Notes: generated by a model from the sequence alone, not told the origin. Positions 1 through 9,046 are shown, counted from the stretch's first letter. The stretch is DNA of 64,000 nt from Halospeciosus flavus (GCF_029814175.1 NZ_CP122312.1:744001-808000); one strand, 5' to 3'. Numbers and translations are program-made.

Positions 1-92
1 AGGGGTTCCCGGACTGGCGCTCCCGGACTGGCGTCGAACGGCCTGCAGTCTTCCGTAGGTTTATCTCTGCGTGTTCACACTGTCCACACAAC

Positions 93-1421
93 ATGCGAGA
101 ACACCTCACAGTCTCCGAAGACACCATCCGGGAAGCTTGCGGTGACGTCGACCTCCCGGCGCTGGGCGTCGTCGAACAGGTGTGGGACGTCGACCCGATT
201 CCGGCCGACGAGGTAGCGGGCGTGGCAGCCGACGCAGTCGACGACCTCGACTTCGAGGACGTCCCCGAAGGCGGCGAAGTAGCCGTCGGGGCGGGGAGTC
301 GAGGGATCGCCAACCTCCCCGAACTGGTCCGCGGCGTCGTCGACGGCGTTCGTGATCGAGGGTACGAACCGTTCGTCTTCCCCGCGATGGGGAGCCACGG
401 CGGTGCGACCGCCGAGGGCCAACGCGAGAAACTCGAGACGCTCGGCGTCACCGAGGAGTCCATCGGCTGCGAGATTCGCGCCACGATGGCGGTCGAACAG
501 GTCGGCGAGACGCCTGACCGCGGCGTGCCGGTGTACGCCGACGCGAACGCCGTCGCCGCCGACGCCATCGTCCCGGTGAACCGCGTCAAGCCACACACCG
601 ACTTCAGCGGCGAGGTCGAGAGCGGCCTCTCGAAGATGCTCGTCATCGGGATGGGCAAACAGCGCGGCGCGAAGATGGCCCACGACTGGGCGGTCGACTG
701 GAGTCTGCGCAACATGATCCCCGAGATCACCGAGCAGTTACTCGACGCCCTCCCCGTGGCCGGCGGCGTCGCCATCGTCGAGGACCAACACGACGACACG
801 ACCCTCGTCGAGGGGATTCCGCCGTCGGGGTTCCTCGAACGCGAGGCCGAACTCCTCGAACTCTCGTGGGAACTCATGCCGAAACTCCCCTTCGACGAAC
901 TGGACGTCCTCGTCGTCGACCAGATGGGCAAGGACGTTAGCGGCCAGGGGATGGACACGAACGTCACGGGACGGCGCCACTTCACCATCGACGAACCGGA
1001 ACCGGAGACGCCCGAGGTGAAGCGCGTCTTCACCCGCGGGTTCACCGAGAAGACGAAGGGGAACGCGATGGGGATGGGACAGGCCGACTTCGTCCACGAC
1101 GACGTCCTCCAGGGCCTCGACTGGTCGAAGTCGCTCATCAACGCCATCACGGCCAGTACCGTCCGCGGGGTACGCCTCCCGCCGGTCGTCGAGAACGACC
1201 GCGCGGGGCTGACGGCGGCACTCGGGACCATCGGTCCCGTTCCCGGCGACGAGGCGCGCGTCCTCCGGGCCACGGACACGATGCGACTGAAGCGCTGTTA
1301 CGCCTCGGCACCGCTCGTGGAGGCGGCACGCGACCGCGACGACCTCCGCGTCGTCGAGGAACCTTCGGCGGTCGAGTTCGACGGAGACGGGGAGTTCGTC
1401 GACGAGTCGCCGGACCACTAA
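93..1421 (+). CDS. LarA-like DUF2088 family protein
   Basis: A 442-residue protein that resembles the DUF2088 family, which includes the nickel-dependent lactate racemase LarA. A conserved core VKPHTDFSGEVESGLSKM lies near residues 170-187, followed by GMGKQRGAKMAHDW and a second domain containing VLVVDQMGKDVSGQGMDTN. The sequence does not match classical LarA closely enough to assign racemase activity, so the substrate is unknown. A TATA-like tract (gtttatc, about 59-65) lies roughly 30 nt before the ATG, fitting a leaderless transcript. It stands alone, with tRNA-Leu next on the opposite strand. Family placement is from recognition of the fold signature; function is inference. Confidence 0.6.
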   Translation: MREHLTVSEDTIREACGDVDLPALGVVEQVWDVDPIPADEVAGVAADAVDDLDFEDVPEGGEVAVGAGSRGIANLPELVRGVVDGVRDRGYEPFVFPAMGSHGGATAEGQREKLETLGVTEESIGCEIRATMAVEQVGETPDRGVPVYADANAVAADAIVPVNRVKPHTDFSGEVESGLSKMLVIGMGKQRGAKMAHDWAVDWSLRNMIPEITEQLLDALPVAGGVAIVEDQHDDTTLVEGIPPSGFLEREAELLELSWELMPKLPFDELDVLVVDQMGKDVSGQGMDTNVTGRRHFTIDEPEPETPEVKRVFTRGFTEKTKGNAMGMGQADFVHDDVLQGLDWSKSLINAITASTVRGVRLPPVVENDRAGLTAALGTIGPVPGDEARVLRATDTMRLKRCYASAPLVEAARDRDDLRVVEEPSAVEFDGDGEFVDESPDH

Positions 1422-1483
1422 CCGAGACACCGGCGACTGGCCCATCCTGAGCCATCGCTACTCGTCTCCGTTCACAGTAGAAG

Positions 1484-1568
1484 TGTGCGGGACCGGATTC
1501 GAACCGGCGGACCCCTACGGGATAGCGTCCTAAGCGCTACGCCGTTGGCCTGGCTTGGCTACCCGCAC
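1484..1568 (-). tRNA. tRNA-Leu (anticodon TAG)
   Basis: On the minus strand the acceptor stem GTGCGGG pairs with CCCGCAC. The anticodon arm TAGCG-CTTAGGA-CGCTA gives anticodon TAG, which reads CUA leucine codons. A long class II variable arm (TCCCGTAGGGGTCC) and the T-arm GCCGG-TTCGAAT-CCGGT follow. The CCA is not encoded. No intron is seen. It sits between the DUF2088 gene and the ORB-like repeat array. Confidence 0.95.
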
Positions 1569-1638
1569 TCGAACTCGCGCGAAATGCGCAGTTCCCGTTT
1601 TGGGTGGCGGCGACAAGTAGGTGTCGTCTCACAGCCAC

Positions 1639-1667
1639 ACACCCACCCCATATGTAGAGTGTTTTGC
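1639..1667 (-). repeat. ORB-like repeat copy 1
   Basis: Read on the minus strand this is AAAACACTCTACATATGGGG followed by TGGGTGT. It shares the ACACTCTACATATGGGG core with the copies at 3472 and 3530 but has a degraded G-tract. It points away from orc1/cdc6. Confidence 0.5.
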
Positions 1668-1724
1668 GCTCACACACCGGGCACGACGGAACACGGGGGC
1701 GGATCGCCGGTCGATGGAGCGGGA

Positions 1725-1755
1725 ACTCCCTCCCCCCAGTTGTAGACTGTTCTCG
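1725..1755 (-). repeat. ORB-like repeat copy 2
   Basis: Minus-strand reading GAACAGTCTACAACTGGGG followed by GGAGGGAG. A core of at least 26 bp is identical to the copy at 1824-1855. The terminal G-string is typical of archaeal origin recognition boxes. Confidence 0.55.
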
Positions 1756-1823
1756 ACGCCGGAGCGGGGTGGACGAGTGGGAACGGGGGTGAATCGGCGG
1801 TCGTCCGGACGACGAAGTGGCGG

Positions 1824-1855
1824 AACCCCCTCCCCCCAGTTGTAGACTGTTCTCG
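1824..1855 (-). repeat. ORB-like repeat copy 3
   Basis: Minus-strand reading GAACAGTCTACAACTGGGG followed by GGAGGGGGT. Same orientation as copies 1 and 2, with near-identical sequence to copy 2, about 100 bp away. Confidence 0.55.
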
Positions 1856-2050
1856 GCGTCGAGAGGGGGTGGGGTCCGAAGTGCCGACGGCGAACCGACG
1901 TTCGAGCGACCAGTACTCGAACTGGCCGTCGTCGGCCAACGAGACTCGGACGGGGTCGCTCGAACCGAACGAGTCGAATCGACGACGATTCGGCCGGCGT
2001 TGGCCGTCAACCGGAGTCCGGTGAAGTCCAGTGAAGCCCGAAAGTCCAGT

Positions 2051-2073
2051 GAAACACTCTACGTGCCGGGGGC
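2051..2073 (+). repeat. ORB-like repeat copy 4 (partial)
   Basis: Plus-strand GAAACACTCTACGTGCCGGG then GGC. It keeps the GAAACACTCTAC half and a shortened G-string. It lies about 75 nt before the orc1/cdc6 start codon in the opposite orientation to copies 1-3, forming an inverted pair across 1856-2050. Confidence 0.5.
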
Positions 2074-2109
2074 ATCATACGACAACTAACGACTTCACAC
2101 CATCGATGG

Positions 2110-2116
2110 ATTTATT
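2110..2116 (+). promoter_or_regulatory. TATA-like box for orc1/cdc6
   Basis: The sequence tttatta lies about 32-38 nt upstream of the ATG at 2148. This spacing suits a leaderless or near-leaderless transcript and supports that start over in-frame ATGs at 2031 and 2106. Confidence 0.5.
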
Positions 2117-2147
2117 ACTTCACTCCGGTTCGTGGGGAGTACGGGCT

Positions 2148-3353
2148 ATGGGGAATCCATTCGAGGAACTGAACGAGGTCTTCGTCAACCGGGACGTCCT
2201 CAACGAGGAGTACCAGCCGGACGAAATCCTCGAACGCGAGGAAGAGAAGCAGGCGTACGCCGGAGCACTCCGACCGATCACGAAGCAGAACGCACCGAAC
2301 AACATCTTCCTCTACGGGAAGACCGGTGTCGGGAAGACGGTGGTCACGAAGTACATGCTCCGGAAGTTGAACGAACAACTCGCCGCCGAGGAGGCCGACG
2401 AGGTGACGACCATCTGGCAGAACTGCCGGAGTCTCACGAGTTCCTACCAGGTCGCCGTCGGGTTGGTCAACCAACTCCGCGAAACCGGCGAGCAACTCCC
2501 GGACACTGGACTCCCCTCCCAGACGGTCTACCGCTCACTGTACGAGGAACTCGAAGCCATCGGTGGGACGATCCTCATCGTCCTCGACGAAATCGACGCC
2601 ATCGGTTCGGACGACGACCTCCTCTACGAACTCCCGCGTGCTCGTGCGAACGGCAAGTTGGAAGGAACGCGCGTGGGCGTCATCGGTATCTCGAACGACT
2701 ATCGGTTCCGCGAACAACTCTCCCCGCAGGTCAAGGACACCCTCTGTGAGAAGGAGATCACGTTCTCCCCCTACGACGCGACGGAACTCCGGACCATCCT
2801 CACACACCGCGCCGAACGCGCGCTGGTCGAGGACACCTACGACGCCGCGGTTATCAACCAGTGTGCCGCACTCGCCGCCAAGGACAGCGGGAGTGCTCGA
2901 CAGGCCATCGAACTCCTCCGGGAGGGCGGCGACATCGCCACCGAACGCGACGGCGTCATCACCGAGCAGATCATCGCCGAGGCACAGAAGAACATCGAAC
3001 GCGGGAAGATAAAGGACGCCATCAAGGACCTCACCGTCCACGGGAAACACGCGCTCCTCGCCCTCTCGCAACTCACCGAGGACACCGGCGGCGACGTTCG
3101 GACGAAGGAGGTCTACCAGTTCTACGAGTACCTCTGTGAGTACAACGGGACGGACCCGCTGGTCAGCGACCGACTCCGGGACCAACTTGACGACCTCGCG
3201 ATGCTCGGCTTCGCCTCGAAGTACGAACACAACGAAGGGCGACGCGGTGGCCGCTACAACACCTACGAGAGCAACCAGGCTGTCGGCGTCGTCCAGGACG
3301 TCCTCGTCGACATCGAACTCCCCGACGAACGCTACCGTCAGCAGACCCTCTGA
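2148..3353 (+). CDS. orc: Orc1/Cdc6 replication initiator
   Basis: AAA+ origin-binding protein of 401 residues that recognises ORB repeats and recruits the MCM helicase. Visible features are a short N-terminal tail, Walker A GKTGVGKT near residue 57, Walker B LIVLDEIDAIG near residues 145-155, a sensor-like GVIGISNDYRF, and a C-terminal winged-helix domain ending with KYEHNEGRRGGRYNTYE. Two in-frame ATGs further upstream (2031, 2106) would overlap the repeat or TATA-like box, so 2148 was chosen. Haloarchaea often carry several orc paralogues; which one this is cannot be told here. The flanking ORB-like repeats suggest it serves an origin at this site. Confidence 0.93.
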   Translation: MGNPFEELNEVFVNRDVLNEEYQPDEILEREEEKQAYAGALRPITKQNAPNNIFLYGKTGVGKTVVTKYMLRKLNEQLAAEEADEVTTIWQNCRSLTSSYQVAVGLVNQLRETGEQLPDTGLPSQTVYRSLYEELEAIGGTILIVLDEIDAIGSDDDLLYELPRARANGKLEGTRVGVIGISNDYRFREQLSPQVKDTLCEKEITFSPYDATELRTILTHRAERALVEDTYDAAVINQCAALAAKDSGSARQAIELLREGGDIATERDGVITEQIIAEAQKNIERGKIKDAIKDLTVHGKHALLALSQLTEDTGGDVRTKEVYQFYEYLCEYNGTDPLVSDRLRDQLDDLAMLGFASKYEHNEGRRGGRYNTYESNQAVGVVQDVLVDIELPDERYRQQTL

Positions 3354-3471
3354 ATCCGCGTCCGTCCTTCTGAATCCGCGTCCTCCATCCTGTTCTCCGG
3401 TCTCTTCCCCTTTCTCACTCCCTTCCACCCTCGCTCTTCGTACCCTCTCAATCCCCCTTCCTTCTCCCGCC

Positions 3472-3500
3472 GGAACACTCTACATGTGGGGGGAGGGGGT
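3472..3500 (+). repeat. ORB-like repeat copy 5
   Basis: Plus-strand GGAACACTCTACATGTGGGG followed by GGAGGGGGT, 118 nt after the orc1/cdc6 stop codon. The core and G-string match copies 1-3 and 6. Confidence 0.55.
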
Positions 3501-3529
3501 CACCTTCCGACCCCTCCCCTCTCTACCAC

Positions 3530-3559
3530 GGAAACACTCTACATATGGGGGGAGGGGGT
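3530..3559 (+). repeat. ORB-like repeat copy 6
   Basis: Plus-strand GGAAACACTCTACATATGGG followed by GGGAGGGGGT, 58 bp downstream of copy 5 in the same orientation. It is the best-preserved example of the family in the window. Confidence 0.55.
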
Positions 3560-3635
3560 GTCCGCCGACAGCCTTCGGTCGAGCCTCGCCGAACTGTCGC
3601 CGTGTGTTTAAGTGTGTTCGGACGAACACGTAGGT

Positions 3636-3944
3636 ATGTACCGTGCGGGAGACGAAGTGAACCAGCGGGAGTGGCTCCAGGAACTCGACGCGGTCGCGGA
3701 CCGACTGGAACTCGGCTCGGACGCGCGCTCGACGGCACAGGAACTCTTCCTCACCGACCTCCCGGACGAGGACCGGTCGAAACGCGCGGTCCTCGCGGCG
3801 AGCGTCTACGCCGCCGCGCTCATCGCTGGTGAGCAGCGTTCACAGACGAAAGTCGCCGAAGCGGCGGACGTCTCTCGGCTCTCGATACAGGGCCGGTGGA
3901 AGGAACTCTTAGAGAGCGCCGGTCTCGACGCACCCGGCTGGTAG
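3636..3944 (+). CDS. TFB-like single-cyclin-repeat protein
   Basis: A 102-residue protein that looks like one cyclin box of transcription factor B: helices with LQELDAVADRLEL, a stretch SKRAVLAASVYAAALIAGEQ, then an HTH-like segment TKVAEAADVSRLSIQGRWKE, matching the KTVAEVAGVSEVTIRNRYKE-type end of TFB repeats. There is no zinc ribbon and no second repeat, so it is not a full TFB; a regulatory or accessory role is inference. A TATA-like tttaag at 3606-3611 is about 28 nt before the ATG at 3636, favouring that start over an upstream in-frame TTG/GTG. It follows the origin repeats directly. Confidence 0.7.
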   Translation: MYRAGDEVNQREWLQELDAVADRLELGSDARSTAQELFLTDLPDEDRSKRAVLAASVYAAALIAGEQRSQTKVAEAADVSRLSIQGRWKELLESAGLDAPGW

Positions 3945-3985
3945 GTTTCGTCCGTTCGCGGCGTCGTCTCCGGTTACGTGTCTGG

Positions 3986-4486
3986 TTATGGGTCCGACTC
4001 TGGTTCCGCCGAACGTCCCTCGCGTTCCGGCGTCAAGTTGCCGTGTTCGTCGATTTCGCCGTTGACGATGCGGGTGCTGGAGATGATGCCGCCGTCCTCG
4101 GCGCGGACGTGGTCGACGACCTCGATGCGGAGTGGGTCGAGACCCTTCTCCTTGCGAATCTGGTTGATGCGTTCGCCGCCCTCGGCCGTCTCGGGGGAGA
4201 CGACGAGCGCGTCGAACTTCGGCTCGGTCGCGATACCGGTCGGTTCGTCGAGTTCGCGGATGTCGTACTCCCGGTCGTACTCGTCGGCGAGTCGCTCCAG
4301 TTCGTCTTCGAGACGCGATCGGCGCTCCTCGAAGGGCCGGACGTGTCGTTCTTCGTTCCGTGTCTTGGGCGCGAGTCGGTCGCTCGTCAACCCTACGGTC
4401 ACGTCTCCGAGCTGGAACGCCCGCTCGAAGAGCTTCCGGTGACCGTCGTGGATGGGGTCGAACGTCCCGCCCAGGGCGACGTCCAT
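3986..4486 (-). CDS. coaD: Phosphopantetheine adenylyltransferase (archaeal type)
   Basis: Transfers AMP to 4'-phosphopantetheine to make dephospho-CoA in coenzyme A synthesis. The 166-residue protein opens with the nucleotidyltransferase motif GGTFDPIHDGHRKLF (residues 6-20), has TSDRLAPKT in the middle and closes the active site with ISSTRIVNGEI near residue 135, the ISSTxIR-type motif. The acidic tail after that is typical of haloarchaeal proteins. It is convergent with the TFB-like gene, 41 nt apart. The archaeal family lacks the bacterial CoaD oligomer features, but its activity is well established for the family. Confidence 0.88.
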   Translation of the reverse strand: MDVALGGTFDPIHDGHRKLFERAFQLGDVTVGLTSDRLAPKTRNEERHVRPFEERRSRLEDELERLADEYDREYDIRELDEPTGIATEPKFDALVVSPETAEGGERINQIRKEKGLDPLRIEVVDHVRAEDGGIISSTRIVNGEIDEHGNLTPEREGRSAEPESDP

Positions 4487-4587
4487 ACCGCGGCCGACGA
4501 CGCCTGACCGCTTAGGGATTGGGGTTCGACACGAACGTTCGACCTAGACGCTCGACCCGAGAACAGTTGCAGGAACCTCGGCGAGAG

Positions 4588-5472
4588 CTACTTCTCGTCG
4601 CCGCGTTCGTCGCTGCGTTCGTCGTCACCTTCCTCGTCACTCCCGGTCTCGGAGGTCTCGCCGTCGCCGCGTTCCTCCTCGCTCCCGGCTTCGGAGGTCT
4701 CGCCGTCGCCACCTTCCTCGTCGGGCGTCTCGACGTCGACCTCGGTATCGACGCTCGCGTCGGCGCCTTCTTCCTCGTCGACACCTGCACTGGCCCCGAC
4801 GTTGCCTTCGATGCCAGCACTCTCTTCGTCGCCTTCTACGCCGACACCGGCGCCGACTTCGCCCTCGACTTCGGCACCCTCGTCGTCGACTTCCGCGGCC
4901 GCCGAGACGTCCGTCTCGGCCTCGGCTTCCGACTCACCGACCTCTGCCGCCGCGCTGGAGCCGGATTCGACCTCGATACGGACGGGTTCGGACTCCCCGC
5001 TCTCGCCGCCGCGGCCGAGTTTCGCGTCGAGGTTGAACACGGTGTTGAGTTCGTCCTGTACCCGACCGACGACGCCGCCGACGAGGTCGCTCGGCGGGAT
5101 GGCCGTGTACTCGTAGGGGTTGTTGCCCGCACCCTCGCTCTCGCGTTTGCGTCGCTCGACGGTCTCCTCCTCGGCGAGTTCGGCGAGCGCCTCGCGGACG
5201 GTGCTCGGGTAGAGACCGGTCCCCTCGGCGACCTCCTCGCTCGTGCTCCACGGGTGCTGGCGCAGGTAGACGTAGATGCGCGCACGCGTCTCCGTGTCGA
5301 GGAGCCACGAGAGGATGTCGACGATGCCCTGGTCGAAGCCCGACTTGGCGCGGTCGGCCTCCTGTTCGAGCTTTCCGCGGGCGCCCCGACCCTGCTCGGG
5401 TGCGTCCCCCGCCGTCGTCTCTTCGCTCGGCTCTCCCGTCCGCTCGTCGCTGTCGTCACTCGTGTCGGACAT
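4588..5472 (-). CDS. Winged-helix transcriptional regulator with acidic tail
   Basis: A 294-residue cytoplasmic regulator. Residues 45-135 form a winged helix: DILSWLLDTETRARIYVYLR, then STSEEVAEGTGLYPSTVREALAELAEEETVERR. This resembles TrmB/ArsR-like haloarchaeal regulators. The last 120 or so residues are a low-complexity tail of E, G, S, D and V repeats (EEGADASVDTEVDVETPDEEG type), probably disordered. The gene diverges from thrC, with the two start codons 71 nt apart, so it might control thrC; that is inference from position only. Confidence 0.7.
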   Translation of the reverse strand: MSDTSDDSDERTGEPSEETTAGDAPEQGRGARGKLEQEADRAKSGFDQGIVDILSWLLDTETRARIYVYLRQHPWSTSEEVAEGTGLYPSTVREALAELAEEETVERRKRESEGAGNNPYEYTAIPPSDLVGGVVGRVQDELNTVFNLDAKLGRGGESGESEPVRIEVESGSSAAAEVGESEAEAETDVSAAAEVDDEGAEVEGEVGAGVGVEGDEESAGIEGNVGASAGVDEEEGADASVDTEVDVETPDEEGGDGETSEAGSEEERGDGETSETGSDEEGDDERSDERGDEK

Positions 5473-5543
5473 TGTCGTCTCTGCAGGGACAGAAGTCTGC
5501 CGCGAGTAAAAAGGCTTTGAACACCCCGTTCCCGAGGAAGGGT

Positions 5544-6812
5544 ATGCCCCTCGAACGTGTCTGCTACGACTGTGGCTCGCGGACGACGACGCCGGTCGCC
5601 CGGTGCGACTGTGGCGAACCGCTCTGGCTCGCCACCGACCCGTCCGCCCTCTCGACGTTCGACTGGGACGCCGTCACCGACGCGCCCGGGATGTGGCGCT
5701 ACGCTCCGCTGCTCCCGGTCGACGGCGTCCCAGCGGACGACGCCGGTCTCCTCCACGCCGCGGGCGGGACGCCGCTCCTCCGGACCCCTGCTCTCGACGA
5801 CTTCGCGGGCGCCCGCGTCCACGTGAAAGTGGAGGGCGAGCACCCGACGGGGAGTTTCAAGGACCGCGGGAGCGCGCTCGGCGTCGCGGCCGTCGCCGCC
5901 GGCCACGCGGGCGACGTCTCCGCAGTCGGGACCGTCTCCCACGGCAACATGGCGATGAGTACCGCCGCGTTCGCCGCCGCGGCCGACCTGCCGTGTCTCG
6001 TGCTCGTCCCGGCGGACGTCCCCGAGGCGCGCCTCGAAGTCGTCGCCCAGTTCGACCCCACCGTCCGCCGGGTCGCGGGCGACTACGGTCGTCTCTACGA
6101 GCGCACTCTCGACGTCGGCCCCGACCACGGAGTCGCCTTCCTCAACTCCGACGTCCCGCTCCGTACGGCGGGACAGAAGACCACCACTCTCGAAATCTGC
6201 GAGGCGTTCGCCACGGGCGCCGACACCGCCTCGTCTGCGACCGCGTCCACGCCCGCATCCGCACCCGATGCCATCGTCTTCCCGGTCAGCAGCGGTGGCC
6301 ACGCCAGCGCCGCGTGGAAGGCCCTCCGCGAACTCCGTGAGTCGGGCGTCCTCGACGCCGCCGACGTCCCGTCGCTCTACCTCGTCCAGGCCGCCGCCTG
6401 TGCGCCCATCGCCGAAGCCTTCGAAGCCGACGCCGAGGACGTCACGCCGGTCGAGGAGGACGAGACGATCGCCTACTCCATCGCGAACCCCGACCCGCCG
6501 AGCGGAAAGCGTGCGCTCGCGGCCGCCCGCGACACCGGCGGTGCGGTCCTCGCCGTCGACGACGACGCCATCCGGACCGCCCAGCGCGAACTCGCCACCG
6601 AGGCGGGCCTGAGCGTCGAGGCGGCCTCGGCCGTCGCGCTCGCCGGTCTCCAGGAACTCACGACCCGCGGAACCGTCGACGCCTCCGACGACGTCGCGGT
6701 CGTCGCCACCGGCACGGGCCTGAAGGAGGCGACCGGCGCGACGGTAGAGGCCCCGACGGTCGACCTCGCCGACGTGGACGACGAACTCGCAGCCTTCGGG
6801 GACGCGAAGTAG
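5544..6812 (+). CDS. thrC: Threonine synthase
   Basis: PLP enzyme converting O-phosphohomoserine to threonine. The 422-residue protein has an N-terminal zinc-ribbon-like segment CYDCGSRTTTPVARCDCGEP, common in archaeal ThrC, then the PLP lysine motif HPTGSFKDRG near residues 103-112, the phosphate-binding region VFPVSSGGHASA, and a C-terminal VVATGTGLKE. The ATG at 5544 is used because the reading frame upstream overlaps the divergent regulator and shows no conserved sequence. The gene stands next to a UPF0282 hydrolase on the same strand, 45 nt downstream. Confidence 0.93.
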   Translation: MPLERVCYDCGSRTTTPVARCDCGEPLWLATDPSALSTFDWDAVTDAPGMWRYAPLLPVDGVPADDAGLLHAAGGTPLLRTPALDDFAGARVHVKVEGEHPTGSFKDRGSALGVAAVAAGHAGDVSAVGTVSHGNMAMSTAAFAAAADLPCLVLVPADVPEARLEVVAQFDPTVRRVAGDYGRLYERTLDVGPDHGVAFLNSDVPLRTAGQKTTTLEICEAFATGADTASSATASTPASAPDAIVFPVSSGGHASAAWKALRELRESGVLDAADVPSLYLVQAAACAPIAEAFEADAEDVTPVEEDETIAYSIANPDPPSGKRALAAARDTGGAVLAVDDDAIRTAQRELATEAGLSVEAASAVALAGLQELTTRGTVDASDDVAVVATGTGLKEATGATVEAPTVDLADVDDELAAFGDAK

Positions 6813-6857
6813 GCCCACCACGCTCACAAGTCGGCCGGGCGAACTCCCGTCGAACGC

Positions 6858-7988
6858 GTGCCCAGACACACCATCGAGGTCGGTGACCTGACGGTCGAAC
6901 CGGTGTGGAGCGACTCGCTCGGCGCGAAGTCGACGTGCTGTCGGGTCGAGACGCCCGACACCTCCATCTGCGTCGACCCTGGCGTCGCCGCGATGCAACC
7001 GTCCTACCCGCTCGCCGACGACCTGAAGGGCCGCTACCGCGAGGTGGCCCGCGAGGCCGTCGAGTCGGCCGTCGACCGCTCCGAGCACGTCGCGATCTCC
7101 CACTACCACTTCGACCACTACGCGCCCGACCCGTCGCGATACGGGGACGCGACGCTATGGCTCAAAGACCCGAACCAGTGGATCAACGACTCACAGTGGC
7201 ACCGGGCACGGGAGTTCCTCCGTGCGCTCGCGGACCATCACGGGGCAGACCTCGAAACAACCGACCCCCGGCGCGAGACCTACCCCGACCCCTACGACGA
7301 CCTCGACCACGCGCGGGAGAAGGACTTCGGCGACTACCAGGAACGCCGCGAGGAACTCCTCTCCAAGTGGCGCGAGCGCTTCTGGAACCGCGTCGAGCGC
7401 TGGACGAGCGAACCGTGGGTGTGCGAACCCGCCTTCGCGAACTTCGCCGACGACGCTGCGTTCACTGTCGGCGACACCACGATTCGCTTCCTCGGGCCGC
7501 TCTTCCACGGCATCGAGTACGCGCGGACGGGGTGGGTGCTCGCGACGGTGGTGGAGACGCCGGAGGTGACGTTCCTCCACTCCTCGGACCTCCAGGGTCC
7601 GGTCGTCGAGGACTACGCCGACCGGATCGTCGACGTGGACCCGGACGTGCTCTTCCTCGACGGTCCCGCGACCTACCTCCTCGGCCCGATGCTCAACCGG
7701 ACGAACCTCCAGCGCTCCGTCGACAACGCCGCACGAATCGTCCGCGAGGTCGACCCCGCCTGCACGTGGTTCGACCACCACTTGCTCCGCGAGACGCAGT
7801 ACCGCGAGCGCACCGAGACGGTGTGGGACCTCCGCGATGAGGGGTACGCCGTCCAGACCGTCGCCGAGTTCGAGGGGCAGGCGCCGCTCGTCGACCTAGT
7901 GGAGGACGCGTCGGAAGAAGAACTACGAGAGCGAGTTGAACGCGAGGGCGAGCGCGTGCGTCAGTACTCCAGCAACAGCGACTCGTAG
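6858..7988 (+). CDS. UPF0282 family metallo-beta-lactamase-fold hydrolase
   Basis: A 376-residue protein of the archaeal UPF0282 family with a metallo-beta-lactamase fold. The metal motif reads [13 protein letters not shown] near residues 80-92, a variant of HxHxDH; later metal-region signals are [17 protein letters not shown] and [11 protein letters not shown], then [15 protein letters not shown]. The start is GTG at 6858. The substrate is unknown. The 3' end overlaps the convergent gshA gene by 28 nt. Confidence 0.85.
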   Translation: MPRHTIEVGDLTVEPVWSDSLGAKSTCCRVETPDTSICVDPGVAAMQPSYPLADDLKGRYREVAREAVESAVDRSEHVAISHYHFDHYAPDPSRYGDATLWLKDPNQWINDSQWHRAREFLRALADHHGADLETTDPRRETYPDPYDDLDHAREKDFGDYQERREELLSKWRERFWNRVERWTSEPWVCEPAFANFADDAAFTVGDTTIRFLGPLFHGIEYARTGWVLATVVETPEVTFLHSSDLQGPVVEDYADRIVDVDPDVLFLDGPATYLLGPMLNRTNLQRSVDNAARIVREVDPACTWFDHHLLRETQYRERTETVWDLRDEGYAVQTVAEFEGQAPLVDLVEDASEEELRERVEREGERVRQYSSNSDS

Positions 7989-9046
7989 AGCGCCCGAGCA
8001 CCCTCCTCGTCGCGGATTCGGCGCTGTCGGTCGGCGCCGCTCTCGCGTTCGTAGACCTCGCGAATCCCCGACACGCCGAGGCGTTCGCACTCGCGGTCGA
8101 CGACCTCCCCGAGGTCGACGGTCCCCGAGCGGTCCTTCGCGACGAACGAGACGTCGTGGCCGTGGCGCATCGCGCGCCACTTGTTCTCGTCTAAGAGTTC
8201 GCGACGGTGGCGGTAGCCCGTCTCGCCGTCCTCGTAGCGCTCGGCGAGGTCCATCACGAGCGCGTGGGTGTATTCGACGAAGGCGTCGACGACGGCCGGG
8301 TCGTGCTGGCCGTCGGGGGTCCGCACCTCGACGGTGCCGTGTCCGGAGTGGGGTCGGACGTCCCACCAGAGTTCGCCGCGATCGTTGATGGACCCGTTCT
8401 CGACCATCAGTTCCTCGAAGCCCGCGAAGTCGTCGTAGTCGTCGAAGGCCGTCGGCATCCCCGTGTTCGGCAGGCCCTCGAAGATCTTCGCGCGGGCGGA
8501 CTGGAGACCCGTGTCGAAGCCGTTCCAGTAGGGCGAGTTCACCGACAGCGCGAGCATCACGGGGAGGTACCACCGCATCTCGTTGGCGACCCACACCGCC
8601 TTGTCGGGGTCGTCGACGCCGACGTGGACGTGAAGCCCTGCGGTCGTGTTGCGGTGCTGGGGGTACTGGATGCGCTCCAACTGCGAGCGGTAGCGCGGCT
8701 TCTCTGCGTGTTCGAGTTCGCGCCACTTCGCCGCGGGGTGGAGACCGGCGGCGGCGATGCGGAACCCCTCTGAGGCGGCGTAGTCGACCATCGCCTCGCG
8801 GACCTCGCGGACCCGTGTCGCGGCCTCGGCGGGGTCCTCGATGAGCGGCGTCTGCGTCTCGACGACGCACTTGAACAGTTCGTGGTCGATTCGGTCCGTC
8901 AGGAGTTCGGGCGGCTCGCCCTCGTAGACGAGTTCGTCGCTCCCCGCAGTGGGGACGCCCGTCTCGTCGACGACGAAGAACTCCTCCTCGACGCCGAGCG
9001 TCCCGAGTCGGTCGAACGCCTCCGGGGAACCCGTACCGGTAGCCAT
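7961..9046 (-). CDS. gshA: Glutamate--cysteine ligase
   Basis: Joins glutamate and cysteine to gamma-glutamylcysteine, the main low-molecular-weight thiol of haloarchaea. The 361-residue protein shows the GCS2/YbdK-type signature: [14 protein letters not shown] near residues 16-29, [16 protein letters not shown] in the middle, and [21 protein letters not shown] near 245-265. The start codon at 9046 leaves a short [11 protein letters not shown] leader before the conserved core. The next gene on this strand, fibrillarin, ends 147 nt upstream. The 3' end overlaps the UPF0282 gene in convergent orientation. Confidence 0.9.
   Translation of the reverse strand: MATGTGSPEAFDRLGTLGVEEEFFVVDETGVPTAGSDELVYEGEPPELLTDRIDHELFKCVVETQTPLIEDPAEAATRVREVREAMVDYAASEGFRIAAAGLHPAAKWRELEHAEKPRYRSQLERIQYPQHRNTTAGLHVHVGVDDPDKAVWVANEMRWYLPVMLALSVNSPYWNGFDTGLQSARAKIFEGLPNTGMPTAFDDYDDFAGFEELMVENGSINDRGELWWDVRPHSGHGTVEVRTPDGQHDPAVVDAFVEYTHALVMDLAERYEDGETGYRHRRELLDENKWRAMRHGHDVSFVAKDRSGTVDLGEVVDRECERLGVSGIREVYERESGADRQRRIRDEEGARALYESLLLEY

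Larger units (their letters stand above)
1569..2147. other. Intergenic region with ORB-like repeats: candidate replication origin
   Basis: This 579-nt stretch has no convincing gene. It holds four copies of the ORB-like repeat (1639-1667, 1725-1755 and 1824-1855 reading leftwards, 2051-2073 reading rightwards) and the orc1/cdc6 promoter. Two further copies follow the gene. ORBs in inverted orientation beside an orc1/cdc6 gene are the usual arrangement of a haloarchaeal origin. A strongly AT-rich unwinding element is not obvious; the least GC-rich part is about 2070-2125. Confidence 0.6.

Noticed and set aside
1484..1568. Intron in tRNA-Leu
   Set aside because: The anticodon loop is a plain seven bases and the extra length is explained by the class II variable arm.
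2031..2147. Longer N-terminus for Orc1/Cdc6 starting at 2031 or 2106
   Set aside because: The extra residues are encoded by an ORB-like repeat and the TATA-like box and do not look like protein sequence; 2148 gives the usual GNPFEELNEVF start.
4836..7118. A long minus-strand open frame (760 codons) across the HTH and thrC genes
   Set aside because: It is antisense to thrC and runs in a shifted frame through the regulator. Its protein is Arg/Val/Gly-rich with no domain, as expected for the shadow frame of a GC-rich gene.
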